A stretch of DNA of 64,000 nucleotides from Nocardia tengchongensis (GCF_018362975.1 NZ_CP074371.1:1612001-1676000); one strand, 5' to 3'. Counted from the stretch's first letter, positions 27,647 to 37,380 are shown. Notes: generated from the letters alone by a model not told the origin. Translations and numbers: made by a program.

Positions 27647-28888
27647 ATGCCCGACAAGCAGGACTCCGGTTCGCGGCCCGCCCGGGGAGACTCGGCCGGC
27701 CGCCGGCGGCCCAGCGTCCTGGACACCGTCCGGATCGGGCTGCTCGTGCTCGGGTTGCTGTGCGTGGCAACCGGACTGCTGCCGCGGGCGGAGGCGGCGG
27801 ACAACATGCGGCGGATCGCGCCGCTGCTGTTGTTCCTGGGCAGTGTGATCGTGCTGGCGAATCTGGCGCGCCGCGCCAAGGTGTTCGACGTGATCGCGCA
27901 TCGGCTGGCGATCATCGCGGGCGGGAACTACGCCGGACTGTTCCTGCTGTGCGTGTTGTTCGCGTCGGTGACGACGACCGTGCTGAACCTGGACACCACG
28001 GCGGTGCTGCTGACGCCGGTGATGATCGCGCTGGCGGTGCCCGCGAGGATTCCGCCACTGCCCTTGGCCATGACCACCCTGTGGCTGGCGAACACCGCGA
28101 GCCTGTTGCTGCCGGTCTCGAATCTGACCAATCTGCTGGCGGCGGACCGGGTGGCATTGGACGCCACCGGGTTCGCGGCCCGGATGTGGCTGCCGCAACT
28201 GTTGTCGATCGCGGTGACCATGGTGTGCCTGTGGTGTTGGTACTGGCGGCGGTCGCAGCGTGGCGCCGAGCGGTATGTGGTGCCGGAGCCGATCCGCCCG
28301 GCGGACGCCCGGGAGCGGGTGCTGTTGTACGCGTCGGGCGGCGCGTGCGTGCTGTTCGTGCTGGCCATTCCGTTCGTGGGGGATCGGATCGGGATCGCGG
28401 CCACCGTGGCGGCGGCCATCGCGGTACTGGCGTTCGCCGTCTGTGACCGGTCGGCGCTGCGGCCCGCGCTGTTCCCGTGGCAGTTACTGGTTTTCGTGTC
28501 CGGGCTGTTCCTGGTGGTGCCGACGCTGTCGCGGTACGGCCTCTCGACGCTGATGGACACCCTGATCGGGCAGGACACCAGCGGGCCGGGCGTGTTCCGG
28601 GCCGCCGGGGCGGGCGCGGCGCTGTCCAATATCGTGAACAATCTGCCCGCCTACACCGCAGGCGAGGCGGTCGCGCACGGTGGCCGGAATCAGTTGCTGG
28701 CCTTGCTGATCGGCACCAATGTGGGTCCCGTGGTGACGCCGTGGGCGTCGCTGGCGACCCTTCTGTGCCTGGAGTTCTGCCGCACCCACCAGGTGCGCGT
28801 CCCGATGCGCCGGTTCGTGCTCACCGGGCTGGTGCTGGCGGTGGCCGCGACCGCCGCCGCCACCGCGGGCCTGCTGCTCACCGGCTAG
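27647..28888 (+). CDS. SLC13/ArsB-type (ion-transporter superfamily) permease
   Basis: 413 residues from ATG 27647; no clear ribosome site, so translation may be leaderless. About eleven membrane helices. The loop LLLPVSNLTNLLAADR and the later SNIVNNLPAYTAGEAV and GTNVGPVVTPWASL are the paired re-entrant motifs of the IT superfamily (ArsB, NhaD, SLC13). It probably exports or exchanges an anion such as arsenite or a dicarboxylate; the family alone does not decide this, and no ars genes lie nearby. It is divergent from the TIR-NACHT gene, 104 bp away, and could share its promoter region. Confidence 0.82.
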   Translation: MPDKQDSGSRPARGDSAGRRRPSVLDTVRIGLLVLGLLCVATGLLPRAEAADNMRRIAPLLLFLGSVIVLANLARRAKVFDVIAHRLAIIAGGNYAGLFLLCVLFASVTTTVLNLDTTAVLLTPVMIALAVPARIPPLPLAMTTLWLANTASLLLPVSNLTNLLAADRVALDATGFAARMWLPQLLSIAVTMVCLWCWYWRRSQRGAERYVVPEPIRPADARERVLLYASGGACVLFVLAIPFVGDRIGIAATVAAAIAVLAFAVCDRSALRPALFPWQLLVFVSGLFLVVPTLSRYGLSTLMDTLIGQDTSGPGVFRAAGAGAALSNIVNNLPAYTAGEAVAHGGRNQLLALLIGTNVGPVVTPWASLATLLCLEFCRTHQVRVPMRRFVLTGLVLAVAATAAATAGLLLTG

Positions 28889-29778
28889 AACGTATTCGCC
28901 GGGCGCAGTGCGTATTCCACGATCTCCGCCACGTCGTCGTCGGTGTACACGGCGGGCAGCGGCAGGGCCAGCCGTTCCAGGAGTCGGCGCACCTGCACGA
29001 TGGTCGGCTCGGCGGGCGGGCGCAGTTCGCTGTCGCGGCCCAGCGGGATATGGCGGGCCTGCTTGTAGCTCAACGCCAATTCGCGGGTGAGGTCCGAATA
29101 CTGGGTCTTCCCGCGTTCGAAGAGCAGTGCCGGAGTATTCGAGCCGCGCTGATTCATGATGACGACGCTGTCGGACATGTCCCACCGGTAGGTCGATACC
29201 ACCGCGGACAATGCCAGTTCGATGGTCAGCAGCTCGGACTGGGCCCGATACCAGGAGCAGGCCAGCACGGTGGCGTAGGACTGCTTGCGGATCCGGTCGG
29301 TGGTCCAGGGCCGGCCGTTCGCGTCACCGCTCGGTTGCAGTGAATTGCGATGCTGCGCTTCGGCCTCGCACAACTGTTCATCGCCCGGGTCCAGGATCTC
29401 GACCCGCAGGTTCAGCAGCTGCTGCTCGGCGCGGACCCGGGCCAGGAAGAACGGCAGCGTGGCCGCCCGCAGATACGTTCCGGTGCCACCCTTGTAGATC
29501 CAGTTGGCGGTGTCACGGCGGGCCAGGGCGTGGGCCTGATCGACCTCCGCCCCGTAGAGCAGCCGCACCGCGGCGGTCTCCCGGACCAGCCGGGCGATCC
29601 GGTTCCGGTCCCGCAGCAGCGTCACCGCCAGCAGGCTCAGCACCAGCAGGATGGCATTGCTCACCGGATCGAGTTTGGTGTTCTTGTCGATGAACTCGAC
29701 GATCACCGCCGTGATCGCGATGACGATGGCGACCACGGCGTCGATATTGAGCCGGAGCCAGGTCACGAAGCGTGTCAT
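28885..29778 (-). CDS. Unknown membrane protein: two helices plus a cytosolic domain
   Basis: 297 residues from ATG 29778, with an excellent GGGGGAGGA site seven bases upstream. Two membrane helices (AVVAIVIAITAVIVEFI and NAILLVLSLLAVTLL, residues 13-50) are followed by a ~240-residue soluble part with a GGTGTYLRAATLPFFLARVR segment and VRVEILDPGDEQL, then a helical half ending in an acidic TDDDVAEIVEY tail. It slightly recalls degenerate phospholipase-D-like domains, but I cannot assign a family. It converges with the permease (4-bp overlap) and belongs to the same accessory block as the TIR-NACHT gene. Confidence 0.75.
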   Translation of the reverse strand: MTRFVTWLRLNIDAVVAIVIAITAVIVEFIDKNTKLDPVSNAILLVLSLLAVTLLRDRNRIARLVRETAAVRLLYGAEVDQAHALARRDTANWIYKGGTGTYLRAATLPFFLARVRAEQQLLNLRVEILDPGDEQLCEAEAQHRNSLQPSGDANGRPWTTDRIRKQSYATVLACSWYRAQSELLTIELALSAVVSTYRWDMSDSVVIMNQRGSNTPALLFERGKTQYSDLTRELALSYKQARHIPLGRDSELRPPAEPTIVQVRRLLERLALPLPAVYTDDDVAEIVEYALRPANTF

Positions 29779-29947
29779 GGGCGCGGTCCTCCCCCGAGAG
29801 ATGCACCCAGGATAGGTGCCGCGGGGACGCCGAGACGGTGGAAAGCGATGCCCCCGGAGCATCCGGTCCTTCCCCGATGCGGCGTAACATGACCCAGCGG
29901 TAACAGGGCAGAGTGCCGGTCGGCCCGCAATCACTAAGGAGCACATG
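29779..29947. promoter_or_regulatory. Divergent promoter region
   Basis: A 169-bp gap with ribosome sites at both ends (GGAGGA for the minus-strand gene, AAGGAG for the plus-strand gene). No clear -10/-35 pair or palindrome could be picked out. Confidence 0.35.
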
Positions 29948-30382
29948 GTGGGACAGGTCAGCGCCTCCAGTTCGATCGTCGTCGCGGCGGATCCGAAGCG
30001 CACCCTCGACGCGATCGCCGACTACGAAACGGTCCGGCCGAAGATCCTCTCCTCGCACTACCGCGACTACAAGGTGGTCGAGGGCGGTCAGGGTGCGGGC
30101 ACCGTCGCGGAGTGGACGCTGCAGGCCACCGAGAAGCGGTCCCGTAATGTGCGCGCGGCCATCTCGGTCTCCGATTCCATGGTGACGGAACGGGATTCGA
30201 ACTCCTCCATGGTCACCGCGTGGACCGTGACGCCCTCGGGCTCCGGCTCGCTGGTCACCGTGCGCACCACCTGGAAGGGCGCGGGCGGCATCGGCGGCAT
30301 CTTCGAGGGCATCTTCGCGCCCCTCGGCCTGAAGAAGATCCAGGCCGAGGTGCTGGAAAACCTGAAGAAGGAACTCGCCTAG
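29948..30382 (+). CDS. SRPBCC-fold protein (Rv3718c-like)
   Basis: 144 residues. GTG 29948 is chosen over ATG 29945 because AAGGAG then stands six bases upstream instead of three. A single START/polyketide-cyclase-like SRPBCC domain is seen: an N-terminal strand (SASSSIVVAADPKRTLDAIADYE), a beta-sheet and a long C-terminal helix (GLKKIQAEVLENLKKEL). Such domains bind hydrophobic ligands; no ligand can be named. Position next to ybaB-recR corresponds to M. tuberculosis Rv3718c, so it is part of the conserved backbone. Confidence 0.85.
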   Translation: MGQVSASSSIVVAADPKRTLDAIADYETVRPKILSSHYRDYKVVEGGQGAGTVAEWTLQATEKRSRNVRAAISVSDSMVTERDSNSSMVTAWTVTPSGSGSLVTVRTTWKGAGGIGGIFEGIFAPLGLKKIQAEVLENLKKELA

Positions 30383-30726
30383 CTCTGGGCTATGTCGAAG
30401 AGGTTGCCCTCGGGGTCCGCGAGCGTCGCCCACTTGGTGCCGTACTCGTCGAAGTCGGCCAGATGCTTGGCCCCGAGGGCGACCGCCTTCGCGATTTCCG
30501 CCTGCTGGTCCGGCGAATTCAGGTCCAGGTGCACCACGTTCTTGCCCGGGTTCTTGTCGGGTACCTGGATGAACATGAAGGTCGGGCCCGCGGCCGCGCT
30601 GTCGATGGTCGCGAAGTACTCGGTCGCGCCCTCGTCCACCGGGCGATCGAACAGCTGCGCGTAGAAACCTGCCAGCTCGGCCGCGTTGTCGCAGTCGATG
30701 GTGATGTTGGCGAGGGACAGTGCCAT
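30379..30726 (-). CDS. VOC-family (glyoxalase/bleomycin-resistance fold) protein
   Basis: 115 residues from ATG 30726, with GGAGAG six bases upstream. It has the paired beta-alpha-beta-beta-beta modules of the VOC fold (LANITIDCDNAAELAGFYAQL, then VVHLDLNSPDQQAEIAKAV, and C-terminal WATLADPEGNLFDIAQS). Metal and substrate ligands cannot be assigned with confidence. It lies 13 bp behind the MerR regulator on the same strand, so the two form an operon and the VOC protein may act on, or protect against, the compound the regulator senses. Its 3' end overlaps the convergent SRPBCC gene by 4 bp. Confidence 0.88.
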   Translation of the reverse strand: MALSLANITIDCDNAAELAGFYAQLFDRPVDEGATEYFATIDSAAAGPTFMFIQVPDKNPGKNVVHLDLNSPDQQAEIAKAVALGAKHLADFDEYGTKWATLADPEGNLFDIAQS

Positions 30727-30739
30727 GGTTCTCTCCTTT

Positions 30740-31549
30740 TCAGAGCCGGCCGATCGGCCAGCAGACTTCGGTGCGGTAGTCGGCGGGCTCGGCATCGCCG
30801 GGCCCGACCAGGTAGAGCTCGCGCACGGGTTCGGCGAGCGCGGTGTCGTGTTCGGCCACATGGCTGCCCAGGGCGCCGTAGGTGCGGTCGAATTCGGTGA
30901 AGGGCCCCGCGTGCAGGGCGATGGCGAACCGGCGGGCGGGTAGATCCAGCACGGTCGCCGGGTCGAAACGGTCCCGATGCCGCGGCTCGATGGGCACGAA
31001 GGTGACCACCTCGCCCCGGTCGTACTCGAAGAACTCGGCCGCGTAGGTCGCGCCGGCCGGTCCGGCGGGTGCCAGGTCGGCCGCGGCGAGCGTTCCGTAG
31101 AGCGTCCCGAAGCTGTGGTCGCACCACACGTCGCAGTCCTCGCGCGCGACTTCGGATCGCATGGACAACACCGGATAGCTTGCGATGGAACGGTATTCGA
31201 CGCTGATCCCGGTCGACGGCAGCAGCAGCGCCTGCAGTGAGGCCACCACGTCGCGGGTGCGGACCAGTTCGGCCTCCATGCGTTCGAGATGCGCGCGAAT
31301 CGCCGCGTCTCGGGCCGCCTGATCCGGTGCGGCCACCACCGCCTTGATCTCCGGCAGCGGCATGTTCAGCTCGCGCAGCCGCTTGATCAGGTGCGCCTGG
31401 TCCACCTGGGCGGTCGAATAGAAGCGGTAGCCCGAGCCCGGGTCGATCGCGACCGGCTCCAGCAGCTCGATCTCGTGGTAGTACCGCAGCGTTTTGATGG
31501 TCAGGTAGGTGAGTCGCGAGAACTCGCCGATCGGAACCGTTGCCGTCAT
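30740..31549 (-). CDS. MerR-family regulator with GyrI-like effector domain
   Basis: 269 residues from ATG 31549. Winged-helix MerR DNA-binding domain at residues 1-70 ([47 protein letters not shown]), coiled-coil dimerisation helix (about 85-115) and a C-terminal GyrI-like ligand domain (about 120-265, ending [17 protein letters not shown]). It is of the drug-responsive type (BmrR-like). It leads an operon with the VOC gene. A MerR-type promoter (31556-31586) ends where the start codon begins, so it is likely autoregulated with a leaderless message. Confidence 0.9.
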   Translation of the reverse strand: MTATVPIGEFSRLTYLTIKTLRYYHEIELLEPVAIDPGSGYRFYSTAQVDQAHLIKRLRELNMPLPEIKAVVAAPDQAARDAAIRAHLERMEAELVRTRDVVASLQALLLPSTGISVEYRSIASYPVLSMRSEVAREDCDVWCDHSFGTLYGTLAAADLAPAGPAGATYAAEFFEYDRGEVVTFVPIEPRHRDRFDPATVLDLPARRFAIALHAGPFTEFDRTYGALGSHVAEHDTALAEPVRELYLVGPGDAEPADYRTEVCWPIGRL

Positions 31550-31555
31550 GCCTTC

Positions 31556-31586
31556 AGCGAACACCCTCCAGCGAGGGGAGAGTCAA
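31556..31586 (-). promoter_or_regulatory. MerR-type promoter/operator of the regulator gene
   Basis: Minus strand: -35 TTGACT (31586-31581), a 19-bp spacer holding the dyad ACTCTCC / GGAGGGT, and a weak -10 TTCGCT (31561-31556). A 19-bp spacer with a central dyad is the hallmark of MerR-controlled promoters. The expected transcript start coincides with the ATG at 31549. Confidence 0.6.
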
Positions 31587-31650
31587 GGAACGCCGCGCGA
31601 GTCGCCGACTACGCTGGTGTCCGATCACCATCCCCCAGGAAGGACGCGCC

Positions 31651-31983
31651 GTGCAGCCCGGTGAAGGATTCGATTTCCAGCAGTTGATGGCCCAGGCCCA
31701 GCAGATGCAGCAGGCCGTCATGGCCGCGCAGCAGGAGATCGCGGAATCGGAGGTCGAGGGCGAGGCCGGCGGTGGCCTGGTGCGCGCCAAGATTCGCGCG
31801 ACCGGCGAGGTGCTCTCGCTGACCATCGACCCGAAGGTGGTCGACCCCGAGGACGTCGAGACCCTGCAGGACCTGATCATCGGCGCGCTCAACGACGCCA
31901 TGGACACCGCGCAGAACCTCGCCGCGGAGCGGCTGGGCCCGCTCGCCGGCGGGTTCGGCGGCGGCGCGCTGCCCGGACTCTGA
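31651..31983 (+). CDS. ybaB: YbaB/EbfC nucleoid-associated protein
   Basis: 110 residues from GTG 31651, with AGGAAGGA upstream. The core is typical: [19 protein letters not shown] helix, [22 protein letters not shown] strands, [17 protein letters not shown] and a Gly/Leu-rich tail. YbaB proteins are dimeric DNA-binding proteins that coat the nucleoid and are nearly always encoded beside recR, as here (14 bp apart, same strand), indicating a shared role in chromosome maintenance. Confidence 0.95.
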   Translation: MQPGEGFDFQQLMAQAQQMQQAVMAAQQEIAESEVEGEAGGGLVRAKIRATGEVLSLTIDPKVVDPEDVETLQDLIIGALNDAMDTAQNLAAERLGPLAGGFGGGALPGL

Positions 31984-31997
31984 ACGGGGCTGGGTAG

Positions 31998-32606
31998 GTG
32001 TACGAGGGTCCGGTACAGGATCTCATCGACGAACTGGGCAAGCTGCCCGGCGTCGGCCCGAAGAGCGCGCAGCGCATCGCGTTCCATCTGCTGTCGGTGG
32101 AGCCGCCGGAGATCGACCGGCTGCAATCCGCCCTGCAGAAGGTGCGCGACGGCGTGCGGTTCTGCGCCGTCTGCGGCACCGTCTCCGACGGTGAACTGTG
32201 TCGTATCTGCGCCGATCCGCGTCGCGATCGCACCATGATCTGCGTGGTCGAGGAGCCCAAGGATGTGCAGGCCATCGAGCGCACCCGCGAATTCCGCGGC
32301 CGCTATCACGTGCTGGGTGGCGCGCTCGATCCGCTGTCGGGCATCGGTCCCGACCAGTTGCGGATTCGGGAATTGCTGACCCGCATCGGAAATCAGGATG
32401 ACGGCGTGGACGTCTCGGAGGTCATCATCGCCACCGACCCGAATACCGAGGGTGAGGCGACCGCCACCTATCTGGTCCGCATGCTGCGGGATTTCCCGGG
32501 CCTGAGCGTCACTCGCCTGGCCTCGGGTCTGCCCATGGGCGGCGATCTCGAATTCGCCGACGAATTGACCCTGGGCCGTGCCCTTTCCGGCCGTCGCGCG
32601 CTTTAA
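31998..32606 (+). CDS. recR: Recombination mediator RecR
   Basis: 202 residues from GTG 31998. Helix-hairpin-helix segment [22 protein letters not shown], a four-cysteine zinc finger (C-x2-C and C-x2-C in FCAVCG...CRIC), then a TOPRIM domain ([34 protein letters not shown]) and the C-terminal [24 protein letters not shown]. It works with RecF/RecO to load RecA at gapped DNA. It follows ybaB in the same operon. Full length for the family. Confidence 0.97.
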   Translation: MYEGPVQDLIDELGKLPGVGPKSAQRIAFHLLSVEPPEIDRLQSALQKVRDGVRFCAVCGTVSDGELCRICADPRRDRTMICVVEEPKDVQAIERTREFRGRYHVLGGALDPLSGIGPDQLRIRELLTRIGNQDDGVDVSEVIIATDPNTEGEATATYLVRMLRDFPGLSVTRLASGLPMGGDLEFADELTLGRALSGRRAL

Positions 32607-32655
32607 GGCGGGCCGGGGGGTTCCGGGGTGACCCCGGAGAGTTACCGGGAGTCGG

Positions 32656-32847
32656 TCAGGTCCACGTCGGCGGCGCGGGCAGCGCCGCCGGCTGCGGGCA
32701 CGGAATGTGCTGAACGTTCCTCGGGATATCGGCGCCGGCCCCGCTGGCGTGTAAAACCACGGCGATAGCGAAGGTGGCGGCGAGCCCCGCCACCACTGCC
32801 AGGCCCTTGCGTAGAGTCCCGGTCTTCAGGGACGGGCGTAGCTTCAT
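32656..32847 (-). CDS. Small secreted or membrane-anchored protein, 63 aa
   Basis: Start ATG 32847, with GAGGAG about ten bases upstream. A basic N-terminus (MKLRPSLKTGTLRKG) precedes one hydrophobic helix (LAVVAGLAATFAIAVVLHASGAGA) and a short Pro-rich tail with a single cysteine. It reads as a signal peptide plus a ~25-residue mature peptide or a single-pass anchor. Unknown function. Confidence 0.55.
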   Translation of the reverse strand: MKLRPSLKTGTLRKGLAVVAGLAATFAIAVVLHASGAGADIPRNVQHIPCPQPAALPAPPTWT

Positions 32848-32991
32848 CTTTCGCGCTCCTCGCCTCGGTGATTAATGCGAACCAGCTGGAAACACCGCAT
32901 GCAATTAGCGGAATGCTAGCTTTCCAACGCGCGCGCGTCGTTCATTGCCGGGGGTCGGATCCGGAAATTGAAATCTTCCCGTTATTTCCGG

Positions 32992-33633
32992 TCAGAACGT
33001 GAGGCGTTGCCAATCCAGCGCGTCGAATCCCGAACGATCTCCGTTTGCCCAGCTCCAGATGAGATCGGCGACAATTCGCGGGTCGTTCGCGGTGGCGGCG
33101 AAATGCTTGTCGGCGGAGCCTTCCCGGTATTCCAGGTCGAAATGCCCGTCCGGGTGCCGATAGGTCTGGATGTAGTGCTGATCGGCGGTTTCCGCGATCA
33201 GATACGGACCGGGCTGTCCCAGCTCCGGAATCCACAGGTCAACCAGTTGTTTTGTCAGGTAAGGAAATTCACCGGCCCCGCCGTGGGTGACGGCGGCCGG
33301 CACCGAACCGGCCGGATCGGCCAGCCAGGCCAGCTGCGGATCCCACACCGCGTAGCCGTGCGGGGTGCCCAGCTCGAACAGCAACGAGCGGGTGTGGCCG
33401 ATGGCGTCGTACGGGGTGGACACGAACAGCGCGTCACCCAGCACGCCGTCGGCGGCCGGCGCGCCCAGGAAGCTGTCCGCCTCCGGCAGCGCGGCATTGC
33501 GCTCGTCCAGCTCGGCCGCGATCGCGGTGACGGTGTCACCGGCCGGTTTGCCGTCCTGCCCGGTCAGGTAGTCGTCCACCGCTTCGGGGGACGACGCGAC
33601 ACCGGAGGGCAGCAGAACGAGGTCGTAGCTCAC
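32992..33633 (-). CDS. Hypothetical protein, 213 aa
   Basis: Starts at GTG 33633 without a clear ribosome site, perhaps leaderless. The protein is soluble and acidic, with an N-terminal strand (MSYDLVLLPSG), a helical region and a tryptophan-rich C-terminal part (DLIWSWANGDRSGFDALDWQRLTF). I recognise no family. It lies 16 bp downstream of the cysteine-rich small gene on the same strand and may be co-transcribed with it. Confidence 0.75.
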   Translation of the reverse strand: MSYDLVLLPSGVASSPEAVDDYLTGQDGKPAGDTVTAIAAELDERNAALPEADSFLGAPAADGVLGDALFVSTPYDAIGHTRSLLFELGTPHGYAVWDPQLAWLADPAGSVPAAVTHGGAGEFPYLTKQLVDLWIPELGQPGPYLIAETADQHYIQTYRHPDGHFDLEYREGSADKHFAATANDPRIVADLIWSWANGDRSGFDALDWQRLTF

Positions 33634-33649
33634 CGGGCCAGGCTAGTGG

Positions 33650-33859
33650 CTAGCCCGCGCGGGTCCGCCGCCCGGTCTCCGCGGCGCAGGCGCAGCCGCC
33701 GGCCGCGTCGAAGCAGTCGGCCATGAACAGATGCCGCGCCCGGTCGGTGTCGAAGCACTCGGATTCGGTGCATTCCACCGGACCGGCGGCGTGCACGATC
33801 AAGGTCCCGTGACAGTGGTCGAGGGCCGATTCACACGAAGCGCAACTCGCAGGACGCAC
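33650..33859 (-). CDS. Small cysteine-rich protein, 69 aa
   Basis: Starts at GTG 33859 with a near-perfect AAGGAGGT site six bases upstream, which makes this short frame convincing. It has eight cysteines and several histidines: CASCESALDHCHG near the N-terminus, then CTESECFD and the end CFDAAGGCACAA. The spacing suggests a metal-binding (zinc-ribbon-like) mini-protein. Related short proteins accompany the DUF2126/transglutaminase locus in mycobacteria as I remember, and here the gene is divergent from that locus. Confidence 0.7.
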   Translation of the reverse strand: MRPASCASCESALDHCHGTLIVHAAGPVECTESECFDTDRARHLFMADCFDAAGGCACAAETGRRTRAG

Positions 33860-34003
33860 AGCAACCTCCTTCAGCCGTCCCTACGGTGATAGCACCCGCG
33901 ACCGACAATCGCGGGAGGCTGTGGAGCTGCAGGACACCGCGTGTCGCCCGAACTGTCGGAAAAACTCCCGCGTGCCGGGGGCTCGCCGTGGTCAACTGGA
34001 CGG

Positions 34004-37000
34004 ATGGGGATCAAGGTTTCCCTCGAACACCGCACCACCTATTCCTTCGACCACCCCGTGCGCGTCCATCCGCACGTGGTCCGGCTGCGCCCCGCTCCGC
34101 ACACCCGCACCACCATCGAGGCCTACTCGATGCGGGTGACGCCGGGGAACCACTGGGTGAACTGGCAACAGGACGCGTTCGGGAATTTCCTGGCGCGCTT
34201 GATCTTCCACGAGCCCACGCCGGAACTGTCCATCACGATCGGGCTGATCGCGGACATGGACGCCATCAATCCGTTCGACTTCTTCGTCGAGGAACAATCC
34301 GAGCATTTCCCGTTCGGCTATGCACCGCAGCTGGCCGCCGACCTGGAGGCCTACCTGCGGCCGGTGGACGAGGGCGAATCCGGTTCCGGGCCAAGCGGTC
34401 TCGTGCGGGACTGGGTGCGCCGCCACACCCCGCGCGACCGGCCGCGCACCATCGAATTCCTGATCGCCGTGAATCAGGCGCTGCGCGAGGACGTCGCGTA
34501 CACCATCCGCTTGGAGCCCGGCGTCCAAACACCCGCGCACACCCTGCGCGCGGGCCTGGGCTCGTGCCGGGACTCGGCGTGGCTGCTGGTGTCCATCCTG
34601 CGCGAATTCGGCCTGGCCGCCCGCTTCGTCTCCGGCTATCTCATCCAATTGGCCCAGGACGTCCCCTCGCTGGACGGACCGTCGGGCCCGCCCGCCGACT
34701 TCACCGACCTGCACGCCTGGACCGAGGTGTTCCTGCCCGGCGCGGGCTGGGTCGGCTTGGACCCCACCTCGGGCCTGTTCGCGGGCGAAGGCCACATCCC
34801 TCTGGCCGCCACCCCGCACCCGGTGTCCTCGGCCCCCATCACCGGGGCCACCGACCCGGTCAACGCCAGCCTCGACTTCTCCAACACCGTCCGCCGTATC
34901 CACGAGGATCCCCGAGTCACCCTGCCCTACACCGATTCTCAATGGCAGCGGATCCGCGCGGCGGGCGCCGCGGTGGACGCCCGCACCGAGGCCGCCGGCA
35001 TCGACCTCACCATCGGCGGCGAACCCACCTTCGTCTCCCTCGACGACCAGACCGGCCCCGAATGGACCACCGAGGCCGACGGCCCCGCCAAACGCGAACG
35101 CGCCGCCGACCTCGCCGACCGCCTCCGCCGCATCTACGCCCCCACCGGCCTGACCCAGTACCGCCAGGGCAAGTGGTATCCCGGAGAACCCCTGCCGCGC
35201 TGGGAAATCGCCCTCACCTGGCGTGACGACGGCGAACCCCTCTGGCGCCACCCCGAGCTGCTCGCCTCGCCCTGGCTGACCTCCACCGAACCGCCGACTC
35301 CCGCGTCTTCGGGCGTCGCGGGGGAGGTGATCGCCCACATCGCGAGGGGTTTGGGTCTGCCGGACAGCCAGGTGCGCCCGGTGTATGAGGACCCGCTGCT
35401 GCGCATGGCTGCGAAAGCCGCTGTGCCGGAAGGGGAACCGGTAGCAGCAGGGGAGGATCTGGCAACCGGATCGGATTCCGCCGCGGCCCGGCGGGAACTG
35501 CTGGAACGCCTCGACACCACCGTCGGCGAGCCGGTCGCCTACGTGCTGTCCCTGTATCGCCGCGAGGACGAGGCCGGGTGGGCGAGCGCGGACTGGAAGC
35601 TGCGCCGGGGCCGAATCATGTTGACGGAGGGTGATTCTCCCCGCCGGTCTGCGACTTCCGCTGGGGTCGGTCACCTGGAACGCACCGCCGCCGCGGCCCG
35701 AGGCCGACCCGTTCGCGCCGCGTCCGCCCTTGGCGCCGAGCGAGCCGCCCGCGGTGGTGGAGTCCGCGGAGCGCGCGCCGATCACCGCGCTGGTCGCCGA
35801 GATCCGGGACGGCCGCCTGTTCGTATTCCTGCCGCCCATCACGGAATTCGGTGCGTTCTGCGATCTGGTGCGGCGGGTGGAGGACGCGGTGGTCGCGGTC
35901 GGGCAGCCGGTCGTGCTGGAAGGGTACGCGCCCCCGGTGGACGGCCGGTTGCACACGCTGTCGGTGGCCCCGGACCCGGGCGTGCTGGAGGTGAACATCC
36001 AGCCCACCACCGGTTTCGGTGAGCAGTCGCGGCTGCTGGAGACGCTCTACGAGCAGGCGCGGCTGGCGCGGTTGAGCACCGAGTCCTTCGACGTGGACGG
36101 CACCGACCGGGGGACCGGCGGCGGCAATCACATCACGCTGGGCGGTCGGACGCCCGCTCGGTCGCCAATGCTGCGCAGACCGGACCTACTGGTCTCGATG
36201 CTCACCTACTGGCAGCGGCACCCGGCGCTGTCGTATCTGTTCTCGGGCAGGTTCATCGGGCCGACCTCGCAGGCGCCCCGGGTCGACGAGGGTCGGGAGG
36301 ACACCCTCTACGAGCTGGAGATCGCGTTCGCGGAGATCGCCCGACTGAGCCGATCCGCCGCCGACGATTCCGAGGACGCCACCGCGCCGCCATGGGCGGT
36401 CGACCGGGCGCTGCGGCATCTGCTCACCGATCTCACCGGCAATACCCATCGCGCCGAGTTCTGCGTGGACAAGCTCTACAGTCCCGACTCCGCGCGCGGC
36501 CGGCTCGGGCTGGTGGAATTGCGCGGCTTCGAGATGCCGCCGCATTTCCGGATGGCCATGGTGCAGTCGCTGCTGGTGCGGGCGCTGGTGCTGCGGTTCT
36601 GGGAGCATCCCTACACCGCGCCGCTCATCCGGCACGGCGCGAATCTGCACGGCCGCTATCTGCTGCCGCACTTCCTGCAGGCCGATATCGCCGAGGTGGC
36701 GGCCGATCTGCGCGCGCACGGTATCGAATTCGATACCAGTTGGCTCGATCCGTTCTCGGAGTTTCGTTTTCCGCGCTTCGGCACGGTGGTACTCGGGGAT
36801 ATGGAAGTGGAACTGCGCGGGGCGATCGAACCGTGGAACACCCTCGGTGAACAGACCACGGCATCGGGGACCGCACGGTATGTGGACTCGTCGGTGGAGC
36901 GGCTGCAGGTGCGGGTGACCGGCGCCGACCGGGACCGGTACGTGGTGACCTGCAATGGTTTCCCGCTGCCGCTGATCCCGGCCGGACGCGCGGACGTCCA

Positions 37001-37358
37001 GGTGGCGGGCGTGCGGTATCGGGCCTGGCAACCACCGGAATCCCTGCACCCGACCATCACCGTGGACGCGCCACTGGTCTTCGACGTGATCGAGCTGGAC
37101 ACCGGACTGTCCCGCGGCGGCTGCACCTATCACGTCAGCCACCCCGGCGGCATGTTCTATGCCGGGCCGCCGGTGAACGCGGTGGTCGCGCAATCCCGGC
37201 GCAATCGGCGCTTCGAATCCGCAGGGCACACTCCGGGTCCGGTCGATCTCGCCGATGTGCGTGCCAAAATGGCTATGCAGGCAACGGACGTGGGCGCGCC
37301 CGGAATACTCGATCTGCGCCGGGCGCGGACGGTGTGGGGCATCGTCCGCGATTCCTAG
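34004..37358 (+). CDS. Transglutaminase-like / DUF2126 protein (frameshifted as sequenced)
   Basis: About 1,117 residues from ATG 34004 (MGIKVSLEHRTTYSFDHPV). The N-terminal transglutaminase-like domain has its catalytic triad: cysteine in GLGSCRDSAWLLVSIL, histidine in DLHAWTEVFLPG and aspartate in WVGLDPTSGL. The large C-terminal DUF2126 domain begins near residue 340 (GIDLTIGGEPTFVSLDD). One extra C in the CCCC run at 35638-35641 breaks the frame between LTEGDSP and AGLRLPLGSVTW. The gene corresponds to M. tuberculosis Rv2566 in length and order and probably makes or cuts an isopeptide tag together with the next two genes. Confidence 0.85.
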
Positions 37359-37380
37359 GCATACCGGGGAAGTGGTTGCG

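Noticed and set aside
24372..27848. 1,158-codon open frame on the plus strand opposite the TIR-NACHT gene
   Set aside because: It is an antisense shadow of GC-rich coding sequence: low-complexity product without domains, while the minus strand shows clear TIR and NACHT motifs.
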